Source of the DNA: Ariolimax columbianus
Lineage: Eukaryota > Mollusca > Gastropoda > Stylommatophora > Arionidae
Assembly: GCA_036924085.1 (NCBI GenBank)
Contig: JAVGWX010000014.1
Location: forward strand, 38,899,056-38,963,055
DNA: 64,000 bases
Direction: 5' to 3'
The notes beneath the pieces were generated by a model. That model was not told where the DNA came from. It was given only the letters and a program-made list of their open reading frames with translations, and searched no databases. Of the stretch, positions 1 to 10,935 are shown piece by piece. Made by a program: the position numbers and the translations under genes. The first letter of the stretch is position 1; every line of letters begins with the position of its first letter.

Positions 1-625
1 TTCTAGACACTGTAGGCCGGTTTTTCTGAGTCTTTCCTCATAACTGTAATTCTGGAATCCCACTATCATATTTGTCGCTCTTTTTTGTATTCTTTCTAGC
101 ATGTTTATGTCCCCTCTATGATAAGGACTCCACACCTGTACACAGTACTCCAATCTAGGTCTAACTAAAGCTTTATACAGTTTGACGATCACTTCCTTGC
201 TCCTATGTTTAATATTTCTTTTTATCATACCTAACATTGCATTTGCCTTTTTCACTGCTGCTTTAACTTGCTCACTCACCTTTCCTGTATGATCTATTAT
301 AACCCCTAGGTCCCTTTCCTTATCTATCTTTCTAATATTGTTCTCTCCCATTCTGTAATTATGTTCCATATTGGATCTACCCATGTGGATGACTGTACAT
401 TTATCTACATTAAACTCCATTTGCCAGCTTACAGACCATTCTCGAATTTTATCTAAATCCGACCTCAATATATCCACTTCTGCTTCAGATGAGACACTAC
501 TGCATAGTTTTGTGTCATCAGCAAATTTTGCAATCATGGATCCCATATCAATGTCTAAATCATTTATATATATCAAGAACAAAATTGGTCCCAAAACCGA
601 GCCCTGTGACACATCACTTTTCACT
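1..625 (-). mobile_element. CR1-like non-LTR retrotransposon, RT fragment
   Basis: Read on the minus strand, this encodes the C-terminal half of a CR1-like reverse transcriptase: the SVLGPILFLIYINDL stretch, an intact catalytic FADD box near 515-525, then the thumb-like part ending in KRATNMIVGFQ. The window start cuts it, so its 3' end is not seen. Closely related pieces lie at 3862-4095, 22985-23960 and 61642-62485. No uninterrupted long frame remains. Family assignment comes from recognised RT motifs and is fairly sure; clade naming is less so. Confidence 0.8.
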
Positions 626-1103
626 TCATAGAAACGTAAAACCTAAGAAACGTAAGAATTCCAATGACAGTCTTAAGAGGAGTATGGATCCCTTTGGCAG
701 ATTCACGAATCATAAGGGGTACTTTTACAATGTATGGAATCACATGGACGCATTTAATATTCTAGTTAATCACTTGGGCCTATCTGCAATCTGATCAATC
801 ATGTGAACACATTTCACATTCTGGTGAAACTTGTAGATCTAAACTCATTTGGCAAGCCTATTGACCCCTTTGGAAGTCAGGTGAAGCCTATTGACCCCTT
901 TGGAAGTCAGGTGAAGCCTGTGGATCCCTTTGGCCGTGGGCCGCTTCTCGGAGTAATGAGTTGAAGTGTATAAAATAAATACATATCATTACAAAGAAAA
1001 CCAAGTATATACAGTTATCCTGATTTTAAATGCAGAAAAAATAACAGGTGTGACCCATGTTGGATTCCTATTTGTAACAAGGATTTTTTTTTAATTTTTC
1101 AGT
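626..1103. other. Non-coding stretch with a 30-bp duplication
   Basis: No gene is recognised. A 30-bp unit is repeated in tandem at 855-914, with a decayed third copy to about 935. The rest is AT-rich and ends in a T-run beside the insertion site of the next element. Confidence 0.5.
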
Positions 1104-3240
1104 TATAGTTTTGAAAAAGAAATCACCCGGAAAAGATGATGCTGGTGGGGCTGGCCCAAACAACAAAGAGGAAGTTATTATCAGTCCTGAACCAAAGCTG
1201 GAAAAGGGGTATTGTACCTCAGGCATGGAAAGATGCAGTACTTGTACCAGTACCAAAGAAAGGAAAAGATCAAACAGATCCAAATGGATACAGGCCTATC
1301 AGTCTACTGAGCTGTGTAGGCAAACTGATGGAACGTATGATAAACACCAGACTGATGTGGCATCTGGAAGAAAAACACATACTAATTCCACAGCAAGCAG
1401 GCTTTAGACAGCACAGATCCACTGAGGATCAGATCGCCCTCATAGCCCAGAAAATAGAGTATGCCTACCAGGAGCAAAAACACACAGTAGCGGTCTGGGT
1501 GGATCTATTAAAGGCATTTGACAAAGTCTGGAAAGAGGGACTTAAAGTCAAGCTACGAAGAAGTGAAGTTTGTGGGAAAATGTACAAGTGGATCAACCAC
1601 TACCTCAAAAACAGAACGGCCAGAGTTCAAGTACAAGGGCAGATGAGCAAAAAGGTGACACTTGAGCAGGAAGTACCCCAAGAGAGAGTACTGTCACCCA
1701 CACTCTTCCTGGTGTATATAAATAACATAACAGAGAATATGCCAAGAAGAGTCCACAGCTCAATGTTTGCAGACAATCTGGCTATGTGGACCTCTGAAAA
1801 GAATCTCACCATAGCAAGTAATCGGGTGCAGCAGGCCCTAACATCGCTGGAAGAGTGGGCGAACTCATGGCTGGAATGAGGAAAAAACAACATGTACGAT
1901 ATTCTCGCTTTCAAACAAACCCCAAAACAAAATAAGTCTTAACGGCAAATACCTGCGGCCAAGCGACACCCCAAACTGCCTGGGAGTCACATTTGACCGG
2001 CGCATGACATGGAAAAGTCAGATCGAGAGAAACCGAATGAGAGCCAGACAAAGAATGGCAAGCATGAGGAAACTTGCTGGCACAAGCTGGGGAGCAGACG
2101 AAAGTATACTAAAGAAACTGTACACTGGAAGAGTGAGACCAATTCTCGAGTATGGCATTGCGGCATGGACAACAGCAGCAAAGGCGAACTTCGATAAAAT
2201 TAGCAAACTTCAAAACCAAGCCATGAAAGTTATAACAGGAGGCATGAAGTCAACGCCAATTGTAGAACTTGAAAAGATTACAAAACTGCAATCCATGACC
2301 GACAGAAGAGACTGCAGAGCACAGCAACAAGCAGAGAAACTCAAAAGACTGACTGACCATCCAATGCATCAGAGACTAAACAATTTTGGAAATGGGAAAC
2401 TAAAGCGGAGAAACTTTGAAGAAATAGCCAAAGCAAAGATGAGCGAAGACCCTATGAACGCACTAACAACACCAAAGCCCATCCCTTCTGTACGAAAACC
2501 TACCTGGAGGCAGCATTTATTTCCAGAGGTGGTAGAAAATATACCAGGTATTGGAAACAAAAACAGCCAGACTGAAAAAGAAAGAAGAGATACAACCCTG
2601 AGGGCGGCAGTAGAAGAAATGACAGGTAAAAGGAATGAAAGCCATTTAGTCCTGCTTACAGATGCCCTGGCCGTAGTCACAGCACTGAAAAGCCAGAAAA
2701 ATACTGAACTTAATTATTTAAGAGCAGTACTCTGTCAACTATGCCAACAGTCCGCACCAAAAAGAGTAGTGGTACAGTGGGCTCCATCCCACTGTAACAT
2801 CCAAGGCAACGAGAAGGCAGACAGACTGGCAAAAAAAGGTGCAAGACTACCACAACCAGATACTAGTGTGACATACGAAGAGTCAAAAAGGCTTATTAGA
2901 GCTAGATACATGACCAAATGGGAAACAGAACATACTGGCTACACAAAAAACGATGCCCATTACCAGTTGAACAGAAGAGAGCAAATCGTGGTCTTCAGAC
3001 TTCGCACTGGCCACAATAGACTATTCAACAAATTGAAGATAGGTGGCACTAACGAATGCTCGTGTGGTACCAGGAAAATGACCGCTGAGCATTTGCTGCA
3101 AAACTGCCCGACATACGAGGATCAGAGAAAGCAGATGTGGCCATCACCAGTGGCAACACTAGATATGCTGTATGGCAGTGTCGACAACCTCAGGATGACC
3201 GCTGCTTTTTTCGAAAAAATAAAGGTTGATGTCTGACTGC

Positions 3241-3272
<32 letters not shown>

Positions 3273-3281
3273 ATATAGTTT
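1104..3281 (+). mobile_element. Jockey-like element A, 5'-truncated, defective copy with TSD
   Basis: A truncated non-LTR retrotransposon. RT runs from about 1112 (KKKSPGKDDAG region) through DLLKAFDKVW, the region before the catalytic box, and MFADNLAMW, where the second catalytic Asp is Asn. A frameshift near 1876 moves the frame to the downstream ORF ending at 3236. That ORF carries the RT C-terminus and an RNase H domain that lacks its first part, with catalytic D and E deleted; LLTDALAVV and the QWAPSHCNIQGNEKADRLAK box remain. A Cys-rich end (CSCGTRKMTAEHLLQNC) follows, then a (GAA)n tail at 3243-3272. An 8-bp repeat, tatagttt, flanks it at 1104-1111 and 3274-3281, consistent with target-primed insertion. 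Confidence 0.88.
3242..3272 (+). repeat. (GAA)n 3' tail of element A
   Basis: About ten GAA/AAG triplets directly after the stop codon of the element, in place of poly(A). The same tail type ends the copies at 26578, 28938 (minus), 45545 and 57485. Confidence 0.85.
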
Positions 3282-3324
3282 ATATTAGTTTTTTTAATGT
3301 AGTATATCGGCTTTTTCTTAAAAG

Positions 3325-3445
3325 TAAAGTAACCCATAGCATTACTGCCGTGAGGGGTGTGAAGTGGCTAAATGAGGGCGGTAGCCATCTCCTCTCCCTC
3401 GCCGCTTTTACTTCCCGACCTCAGCTGGGGAATGAACTTTATTTT
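3325..3445 (-). mobile_element. SINE-1 fragment (tRNA-derived), degenerate
   Basis: It matches the fuller copies at 50258-50526 and 51857-52113 but has internal deletions. Recognisable parts are the AAGTAAAGTAACCCATAGC tail, the block with the ...GGGCGGTAGCCATCTCCTC core, and the CAGCTGGGGAATGAAC head piece. The tRNA-like head lies on the right, so it is read from the minus strand. Confidence 0.75.
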
Positions 3446-3569
3446 CTTACGTGAGCAAAAATATCATGGTTTTGACAGTGCTATAATTACAGGCGATGTT
3501 ATTCCTACATGCGTAAGTCGGGGAGTGGCACGTTGCGAGATGGCGCATGACTGCATATAACCAGAGAAC

Positions 3570-3850
3570 TACAAGAACCATCGGTACTCATACCCATTGT
3601 CAGTCGCAGAAAAAAAAGGTAGATAACACCTATGAGTCTTCTCGGAGTGAAGTGATATCGATTCTGTATAATAATGATAATAATTGCACATTGTAAACGA
3701 AGATGGCGAGAACATCACTCTTCTTGTGCAATGTGTTCTCTTGTGGCTGTAAAGACCAATTCTGGAACAGCATACCATGTCACATTCAGGGCACACATAT
3801 TTGGAGCCGACTGTGGAATCGTCGTGCGCTTTCGGTGGGCCTCCTGATGA
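3570..3850 (-). mobile_element. C-terminal zinc-finger-like piece of a non-LTR retroelement
   Basis: The minus strand encodes CPECDMVCCSRIGLYSHKRTH (written here in two parts: CPECDMVCC, then SRIGLYSHKRTH), a C2H2-like finger that commonly ends RTE-like retroelement polyproteins. About 60 further residues follow. No RT domain is present. It could be mistaken for a host zinc-finger gene, but it is single, lacks a start context and sits among retroelement debris. Confidence 0.6.
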
Positions 3851-3861
3851 CTATACCCTCT

Positions 3862-4095
3862 GCGATATAACTTAACTTAACGTCTTTATACTGGTTTAGA
3901 AGACTCTGTAGAGTCTGTGTACAACCAGTTTCATTTACATTACCTTGTTCTAAAAGCTATGCGCATCCAATTTATTTTTAAATGCATTAATTGTCCCTGC
4001 ATCCACTACCTGCTGTGATAATGAATTCCAAGCATTCACCATTTTCTGTCTAAAAAAATATTCCTAATATCTAATCTGGACCTCTCATTAGTTCA
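3862..4095 (-). mobile_element. CR1-like 3' end
   Basis: It matches the 3' end of the CR1 copy at 62200-62485 in reverse complement: the block encoding VVNAWNSLP-like residues, then a short 3' UTR and a (TTAAG)n tail at 3868-3882. Strongly 5'-truncated. Confidence 0.75.
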
Positions 4096-4139
4096 TTTGT
4101 AGCTATGAGAGCACCTCCGGTGATACTAGCGGTGCAGGT

Positions 4140-4375
4140 GATACGGTTCTGTGCAAGCATTTCACAGGAGATGACATCAATATTATCGCTTTTCACAGAC
4201 ACTTTCAAGGAGTCTCTGTATCGTTTCTTCTAACGCTTCTGTCTGTTATGAGCTCACCTTACAACGGCTACTTGGGAATGTGCTTATCTGGCATGCGAAC
4301 AACATGCCCCGTCCATCTTCGCTGGTTTACATTTTCATTTTCCATAACGTGTCTGTTATGGAAATATAACTTGTA
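4140..4375 (-). mobile_element. RTE-like RT C-terminal fragment
   Basis: The minus strand reads NVNQRRWTGHVVRMPDKHIPK, resembling the RWAGHVVRM.D.R.PK block near the C-terminus of RTE-like endonuclease/reverse transcriptases. A related block lies at 24900-25530. Short, with stops in frame. Confidence 0.6.
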
Positions 4376-4545
4376 ATCAAGGAGTTGTATTTGACGCCAG
4401 CCACAGATTAAGTGTTGCACGTGGTATACACGCAACGATCAACATGCAAGCCGGATTAGGCAAAGTGTATCTGTCACTTTGTGGGTGGCTTTCGCTTTCA
4501 CTCTGTGACAACACTTTGTGAATGCCTAGAACATTACTTGAATAT

Positions 4546-4900
4546 AAGTAAGTAAGTTGCCCATCTCAAGCGAAGATGGCGACATCATCAGACTGTCCTC
4601 GTCCTGAAGATGTAACGCGCTGAATTTGGATTATAGTGAGAAAGAAGCTGCGCTGGACATCAATCTCACTCTCTCATCCTGAGTTACCGGGAACCAGTGG
4701 AAGACATGCAATCAAGACGACTAGAAGTAGCTCAAGATGCAGACATTCAGGTCGTACAATCCGTGAGACCAGGGGTCGCTTGAAACTTGTGTGATTCGAT
4801 CGTCCACGGTGTATTTGACGATTTGAGACGCGAATGTCGTACCTCTCGACAGCAGCAGCCCCCACGCGTTTAGAAGACGCTGCTGCTGACCAGCGCCCAC
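4546..4900 (-). mobile_element. SINE-5-like interspersed repeat
   Basis: Similar sequence recurs at 30020-30330 and 34075-34380, all in the same orientation. The left end is a short AAGT tetranucleotide run before GTTGCCCATC. In the 34-kb copy that run is expanded to about 50 bp, which suggests it is the 3' tail of an element read from the minus strand. I could not confirm a tRNA-like head. Confidence 0.55.
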
Positions 4901-5084
4901 ATCTGTAGGTCTAGGTGAGGGGCCATTAACCCATGGCCATTATTAACCCATGGCTGAGGGGAGACTTGAATATAATTTGCGTGTTATATCTAACTTTCCA
5001 TTTTCTTACCTACTTTCCGTGTCCGGTAAACTCAAATAGTCTTCGCACAAAAACCAGCCACTGTCAGTGCTCTTTCATTTGCCA

Positions 5085-5340
5085 CCATCAGGTCCTCCAC
5101 TTCACAGGATTCCTGCATCTTAGGACATATAATCAGGTTTTCCGGGTCCTGGACGGCCCCACGTTTACCACCATCAGGTCCTCCACTTCACAGGATTCCT
5201 GCATCTTAGGAAATATAATCAGGTGTTCTGGGTCCTGGACGGCCCCACGTTTACCACCATCAGGTCCTCAACTTCACAGGATTCCTGCATCCTAAGACAT
5301 ATAATCAGGTGTTCCGAGTGCTGGACGGCCCCATATTCGT
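5085..5340. repeat. Tandem repeat, 86-bp unit, 3 copies
   Basis: The unit starts CCATCAGGTCCTCC at 5085, 5171 and 5257, so the period is 86 bp. Copies differ at few sites. The open frame through it (4933-5295) is a by-product of the repeat, not a supported gene. Confidence 0.88.
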
Positions 5341-5374
5341 AATATTCATCGCCTACATAACCCCACATGTTAAG

Positions 5375-5850
5375 GTTAGACCCACACCTGGACACACCTG
5401 TCCTTAACATGTTCAGAGATCTCCACGAAGTGTATGGTTCAGGTTAAACCCACATCTGGACACACCTGTCCTTAACATGTTCAGATATCTCCACGAAGTG
5501 TATGGTTCAGGTTAGACCCACACCTGGACACACCTGTCCTTAACATGTTCAGAGATCTCCACGAAGTGTATGGTTCAGGTTAGACCCACATCTGGACACA
5601 CCTGTCCTTAACATGTTCAGATATCTCCACGAAGTGTATGGTTCAGGTTAGACCCACACCTGGACACACCTGTCCTTAACATGTTCAGAGATCTCCATGA
5701 AGTGTATGGTTCAGGTTAGACCCACACCTGGACACACCTGTCCTTAACATGTTCAGATATTTCCACGAAGTGTATGGTTCAGGTTAGACCCACACCTGTT
5801 TTTAAACTGTTCAGAGATCTCCACGTAGTGTATGGAAAACATGTCATCAT
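5375..5850. repeat. Tandem repeat, 68-bp unit, about 7 copies
   Basis: The unit starts GTTAGACCCACACCTGG at 5375, 5443, 5511, 5579, 5647, 5715 and 5783. The last copy is truncated and diverged. Two unit variants (AGAGATCTCC and AGATATCTCC) partly alternate, hinting at a 136-bp higher-order unit. It follows the 86-bp array directly. Confidence 0.9.
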
Positions 5851-5859
5851 GTCCTGGTG

Positions 5860-6480
5860 TACGTTCTTCTTTAATCGACATCCAACCTTCATCATTCTAT
5901 TGGCGCCACTTTTCTATGCGGTTTCTCTCGGGCTATGTTTTGAGAGCTGCACAATGGCCATGGCTGTACAGTCCGCAGAAAACTGTTTCTTGGTTTCAGA
6001 CGTACTCTTTATGCTGTATGTCCAAAAAGAGGGTGTCGCTGGTCACAGGACTGCTTTTGTCTCTCAACTTTAGATGCAACATGTTTTTTTTAATATCTGG
6101 AGGTGCGGTATTAGCAATTGCATAGACTTTTTCCGTTGGTGTCGATTTAAAGCATCCTGTTCCAATTCGGCATGTCTGATTTACTGCCACATCGACAAGT
6201 TTCGTGTGTGTAGATGCATTTCATATTGTTGCCGCATACTCTGCCGATGAGAGACATAGTGCAAGGGCCATTGGGGATGCTCCCCATTTTGTCAGCTTGC
6301 GAATTATAATATTTAGTGCACTGTCCTTTTGTTTTACCGCATTGAAGTTGCCTTGTAGGATAATGTGCTGTCCATTACAATTGGAGTATCACTATGTTCA
6401 AGTACCTGTCCGCGCCATCTAATATGAAGCCGTAGTCTTGGCTTCTCCGTTTCTCAAGGGGAAAGTACATACCTGTGTTT
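5860..6480 (-). mobile_element. Jockey-like RT C-terminal fragment
   Basis: The minus strand shows, with frameshifts, an RT C-terminal series: NPSKTQVC-like, HIRWRGQVLEHSDTP, LALCLSSAEYAA, then NQTCRIGTGCFKSTPTEK and IANTAPPDI. This order matches the region after the RT catalytic box in Jockey-type elements. Several stops break it. The forward-strand ORFs here are shadows. Confidence 0.65.
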
Positions 6481-6789
6481 TACTGGGATTGACTTTGACT
6501 TTAATTTACCAAAATGTATTGTATGAATGATGTATGTGTGTCTAAATGATTGTCTTAGGCATTATTATATTATGTCTTGGGGAGTGTAGGTACTTGTATT
6601 TCTGCTGCCTCGTGGATCACCTGTTTACGGGAAAGGCTTCGGGTCCAAACCCTAAGGAAAAATATGCATCCCTTGCTACCTCCAGTTGTCGTGGCACTGG
6701 ATAACCGTAGCAGGGGACTTAGACTGCTGCTCAAATATTTTCCACTTTAATCAATTAAAGCGTCAGTTAAAGCACCACGTCAAAATTTG

Positions 6790-7370
6790 TAAGAATGAAG
6801 CGTTCTATCTTTGATTTCTGCGACAAACGCAATTTGCTGGACAATGTCAAGACTGAAAGACTTGTACGAAGAAGAGCACTAATAGCCAGAGAGCTCGTTC
6901 GCTACTGGGTGGGTGTGGTTGCCCTTGGTGAGACGATTACCCCACGAAGGTCGTCTTACTGAAGCTAGGGGAAGTTATACATTTTTCTGGAGTGCCCGTG
7001 CCAGCACGGAAACACGTGCGTCTGGTGTTGAATTCGCTTACCAATCCCGCCTGGACCGTGAGATTGATGTGCTCCCAAAAGGCGCCACTGATGAGCTAAT
7101 GTCTCTTTCATTGGAAACGGGTGCTCCCTGCTACATCGACCAGTGCATATGCCAACCCTGAGGTGGCAAACGAGTCTTTCTACGAGAATCTCTACACTCT
7201 CATTCTGTCCATCCCCTAGTCCCACATGCTCGTAATCCTTGGAGATTTCAATGCTATATTCAGCTCTATCATTTCTGGGGAGGGATGGGGGGGGGGGGTA
7301 CTTGGGGCACGTGGCATATGAAAACACCGCAGTAATGGCCAGTTATTGCTGAGCCGGGTGTGTCTTTCAT
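6790..7370 (+). mobile_element. Endonuclease-domain fragment of an RTE/L1-like retroelement
   Basis: The + strand reads RLTEARGSYTFFWSAR, then FAYQSRLDREIDVLP and, after frameshifts, MLVILGDFNA, the conserved catalytic block of apurinic-like retroelement endonucleases. This order is typical of the EN domain that many animal genomes annotate as craniofacial development protein 2-like. A G-run at 7289-7297 interrupts it. No RT follows. Confidence 0.7.
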
Positions 7371-7379
7371 GATCTCTAA

Positions 7380-9840
7380 ATCACACATACCATGTTTCAT
7401 CTGTCCATCCGAAAAAAAGCGTGGCGGATGAGCCCTTGATTCTGAATAATATAACATATCATCATATAATGTTCTGATTTGTTCAACACGTTTGTGTGAT
7501 TTTCTATTTTTTTGTGTGTTTAGCACACAAATAAGCAAAACATCCGGTGGAAGAAAGCGAAACAAGACTGCTAGAAAACAAGATCAGAATTCAAAGTTCA
7601 AGCCTTGCCAAGGCCCTTGGTTAGACCGGTGCTGTTTGTAAGCATAACTACATAGTAAATGATTTCACACAGTTTTAGACTAGAATTCTGAATTTACAAA
7701 AAGTCATGCATGCAACCTACATACTTTACAGTAGGATTTGTATGCCAGTTAGTACGAACTAAGGACTTATTTTATTTCTCAAGTAGGCTTTTACACTAGT
7801 AGAATCTAATGTCAGCAGAAGATACAACTAAGTGTAACGTAACGCTGTTATTGGCGTATACTCAGTTCTGTAACTGGATTACACTTTGACCTCATATTCA
7901 GTAACCTAACATTTGTTACTTTTCTTGTACACAACACTTGCAGTTCTGTGCTTCACTGATTAATAAGTTTGATTTCAGTAATAATTTCACTTCGCGTTGA
8001 AGCTGGTGACTGATGGATTCTACTACTTGTGAGTTTCATATTTTGAGGTTATACAGAATCAACGTCATTTCACTCTGGCTAAACACACGACCATAGGGGG
8101 TCCGTCTTTCTCAGCAAATGTCGTAGGATATTAATACTGATAGTTTATTTAGCTCACTGGTTGTATACACTCCTGCTTTGTGTTTGTTTTTGGGCACCCA
8201 TCCACCCATTTTTGTTTGACGTGACTTACGTTTGATACCACCAAACTCCTGCAGTCCGTGGATCACCAGTTCATTTATAGTAGTGTTATGATCCAGCATA
8301 GGCTCTTTGATTAATGTAAATATGTCTCCCAACTTACCCAAATCTAATGTTCCACCTTGGGTGCTTTTGTAGTCCAAATGGCAACTCTGTCATTACCGTA
8401 AATCCCTGAGAGTAGATTCACACAAGCTCTTGAATGTTTGAAAAATCTGCTCACTATCCCCTTATGCTACAGCCATCCTTTCTGTGCCTTCCGAAGCAAG
8501 GATTAAGAGTCAAGACACAAAGACTATTCTGATTTTTAATAAGGTCTTAGATGGTTGCAAATATAGCAGCTTCCGGTGAGAACATATTCACAGACAGTTG
8601 CATAATTACAGGAATGGATTTAGCCAGCAGATACCTTCTTAATGTGTTTACAGTATAAAAGGCATTAAGCAGATGATCATCATGTTATTTCGTGTTTTTG
8701 TGCGTATTGTATTTTGATACATCAGGTATGCAAAAGGGAGAGTTATGTCAAAACTTTAAAACCAGCTAGATCACTCAACTTTACAATACCTGCAATGTCA
8801 CATCAAACCAGTTTTGCATTTATCATCATGCAATTCTTTGGGTTTGTTTTGTGTGGCATGTTCAACGGTGGATGAGATCTTAGTGGAATATAACGGTCTG
8901 CCTGTGTACTTCTCACAGAGCTCCACCATGTACTAGTTATGTTCATTTGTTAGTTATCTTCCATCTGTATTGAACTGAGCTTCGTGAGATAAACTTTTCA
9001 CTGACACTCAGGTAGGAATAATTTTGTAGTCTAGTAGGTCATCTTTCCTAGGAGACACAACTTGACAACAAACAACTGCTGTCTGAGGATAGCCAAAGAC
9101 AATGGAAGCAGTCCGCCCCCCAAAAATATGGTTGTTTGAATCTACAGTGTACATTTTAAAAAGTAGGCAGAATCTTGCGTATGATATTGCTCATCCTTAG
9201 TATATGAAGACTGAGACAGTGAGGTAGGTGGAGGAGTCACCAAGATTAACAGTACAGGGAAATGTGTGGCACACTAGATATGTATTGAGACCTACAAGAA
9301 GAATGTGTCTGGTCACTGTAGATGAGATTGGGACCTTACTATATATGCACCATACCGAAAGGACAAACAAATAAATACAGCCATGTAGATAATTCTATTA
9401 TTAAATTATTTGTATCTTCCCCCAGGCCTAGTGCGCCGCAGGTTCACTAGGACAAAATCTGATGTACAAATTAACAGGGAAGAAACAACAAATAGTAAAT
9501 AAGGAGTGCTAAAATGCAGATTGCTTCCCAAAATTCTAAGGAAAGAAAGCTTCCCGAGCAAGGCAAACCAAATACTGGAAGGAGAAACTTAAAAACAGAA
9601 CATTGAATGGATTAAGAAATCAGAACAATTTCATCTCAAATGGCCATTGATATGAGCCTTGACATATTCAGTGGAGCAGACACAAAACAAGTATTCCAGA
9701 TATGCGAGGAAAGAGCAGTATACATTTAACTTAAACATTTCATTAGAATAAAACATGAATCAGGAGTAGTGCGGACTCGTAAAGAACCACCCCATGGGAG
9801 TAAAAAACAAACGGTTATCATGACTTTGACATTGCTGCAC
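7380..9840. other. No supported gene (2.4 kb)
   Basis: AT-rich sequence with no motif I recognise. The best open frame (8111-8377, minus, 88 codons) shows no known domain and has no splice-linked neighbour I could find. It may hold old repeats or upstream regulatory DNA of the SDR gene. Confidence 0.4.
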
Positions 9841-9844
9841 ACCT

Positions 9845-10410
9845 ACTTTGCTTTTTATGGCCTCGGACTAGGGGATGATGAATGTTTCCACTGTGATGAC
9901 TGCACCTTGGTTTCTGGGTTGTACCGGTAAACCCAGAACTCATCACTAGTGATCATGGTGTTCAGGAAGTCAGGGTCATCATTTGCCCAGTCCAGCATGT
10001 CCTGCTCAACTTCCAGACTGAGTTGTGTCTGCTCCATCGTTAGAAGCTTTAGTAGAAATTTCACAGACACTCTCAGCATGACCAAGTCCTCACTCAAAAT
10101 GGAATGTACCAAAACCAATGCTTATCTACATCTCATTTACAAGTTCTTGGATGGTGACACAATGGTCCTGCATGACCAAAGTCCGCTGTTCATTGCTGAC
10201 CTCATCATTTCAGCCTTATGTCCGCTCTTCCCACTGTACTGTCATCTTTGAAGCGATTGTACCATTCCTTAATTTATGTGAAGCTCATGGCATTGTCACC
10301 TAAATTCTATTGAATCTTCTGAATGGTTTACACTTGGGTATCACAAAGCTTTTGGAAAAATGTGATGCAATACTGCTGCTCAAGTCATTCCGTCGTTTCA
10401 TGGCAAATGA
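9845..10410 (-). mobile_element. Mariner-like transposase remnant
   Basis: The minus strand carries a decayed mariner transposase. An N-terminal helix-turn-helix part (LGDNAMSFT...IKEWYNRFKDDS) lies near 10240-10380, and then VTIQELVNEM...ISIG. The catalytic-domain part at 9855-10118 reads LSEDLVMLRVSVKFLLKLLT...DFLNTMITSDEFWVYRYNPETK. In intact mariners the latter block is TGDESWVYGYDPETK, so the catalytic-region Asp is kept but the Glu-Ser is Glu-Phe. Stops and frameshifts show it is dead. Inverted terminal repeats were not identified. Confidence 0.85.
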
Positions 10411-10669
10411 AAATCTAATGTGTGTTTACTATACTCACTCACAGAGTGCCTGCCAGTGACTGATGCTCTTTGCGGACTGGAAAACATTCACACTTGCACA
10501 TGAAGATCCTTAACAGCTCCCCGCCAGAGGCGACATCCTCTGCTTCATTTGTTTCCGCAGGAAAAACGAAGGCCTGGTACATTTTGAGCAGACCTCATGT
10601 TTATATGTATATAGAAGAATGGGGCTCATCACATGGAATGAAAAGACAAGAAATGAGGAAGTTTTGTAG

Positions 10670-10935
10670 AAATTAGGGGGAGAAAAATAATTGATGAACG
10701 AAATCAGGATCAGAAAGTTGAGAAATGTTGGTCATATCAAAAGGCATAACACCTTGCTGAAAACTACTTGAACGAAGGGTTGATGGCAAAAAGGCCAGAG
10801 ATAAACTACTGTATGCTTGGGAGGATAACAACAAAAGATAGACAGGGGAAAGTCTGGCAGATTGTGCTATCAAGGCAAGAGACAGAGGACATTGAAGATC
10901 TATTGCAGTTGACCTTCGATGTGAAGATGACACTT
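10670..10935 (+). mobile_element. RTE-like 3'-terminal fragment
   Basis: With two frameshifts the + strand reads KLRNVGHI, RHNTLLKT, then a Trp/Asn-rich segment and SRDREDWRSI.VDL. This pattern (GHV.R...L....GK..RGR....W.DN....G......R..DRE.WR) is the C-terminus of RTE/L1-like polyproteins. A second copy lies at 24100-24420. Confidence 0.6.

Noticed and set aside
3569..3796. Host C2H2 zinc-finger gene
   Set aside because: A single finger of the type that ends RTE-like polyproteins, among retroelement debris.
4933..5295. 120-codon ORF in the 86-bp array
   Set aside because: Repeat-driven frame without any motif.
8111..8377. 88-codon minus ORF, possible small gene
   Set aside because: No recognised domain, no clear start context or exon partner; length is within chance for this region.
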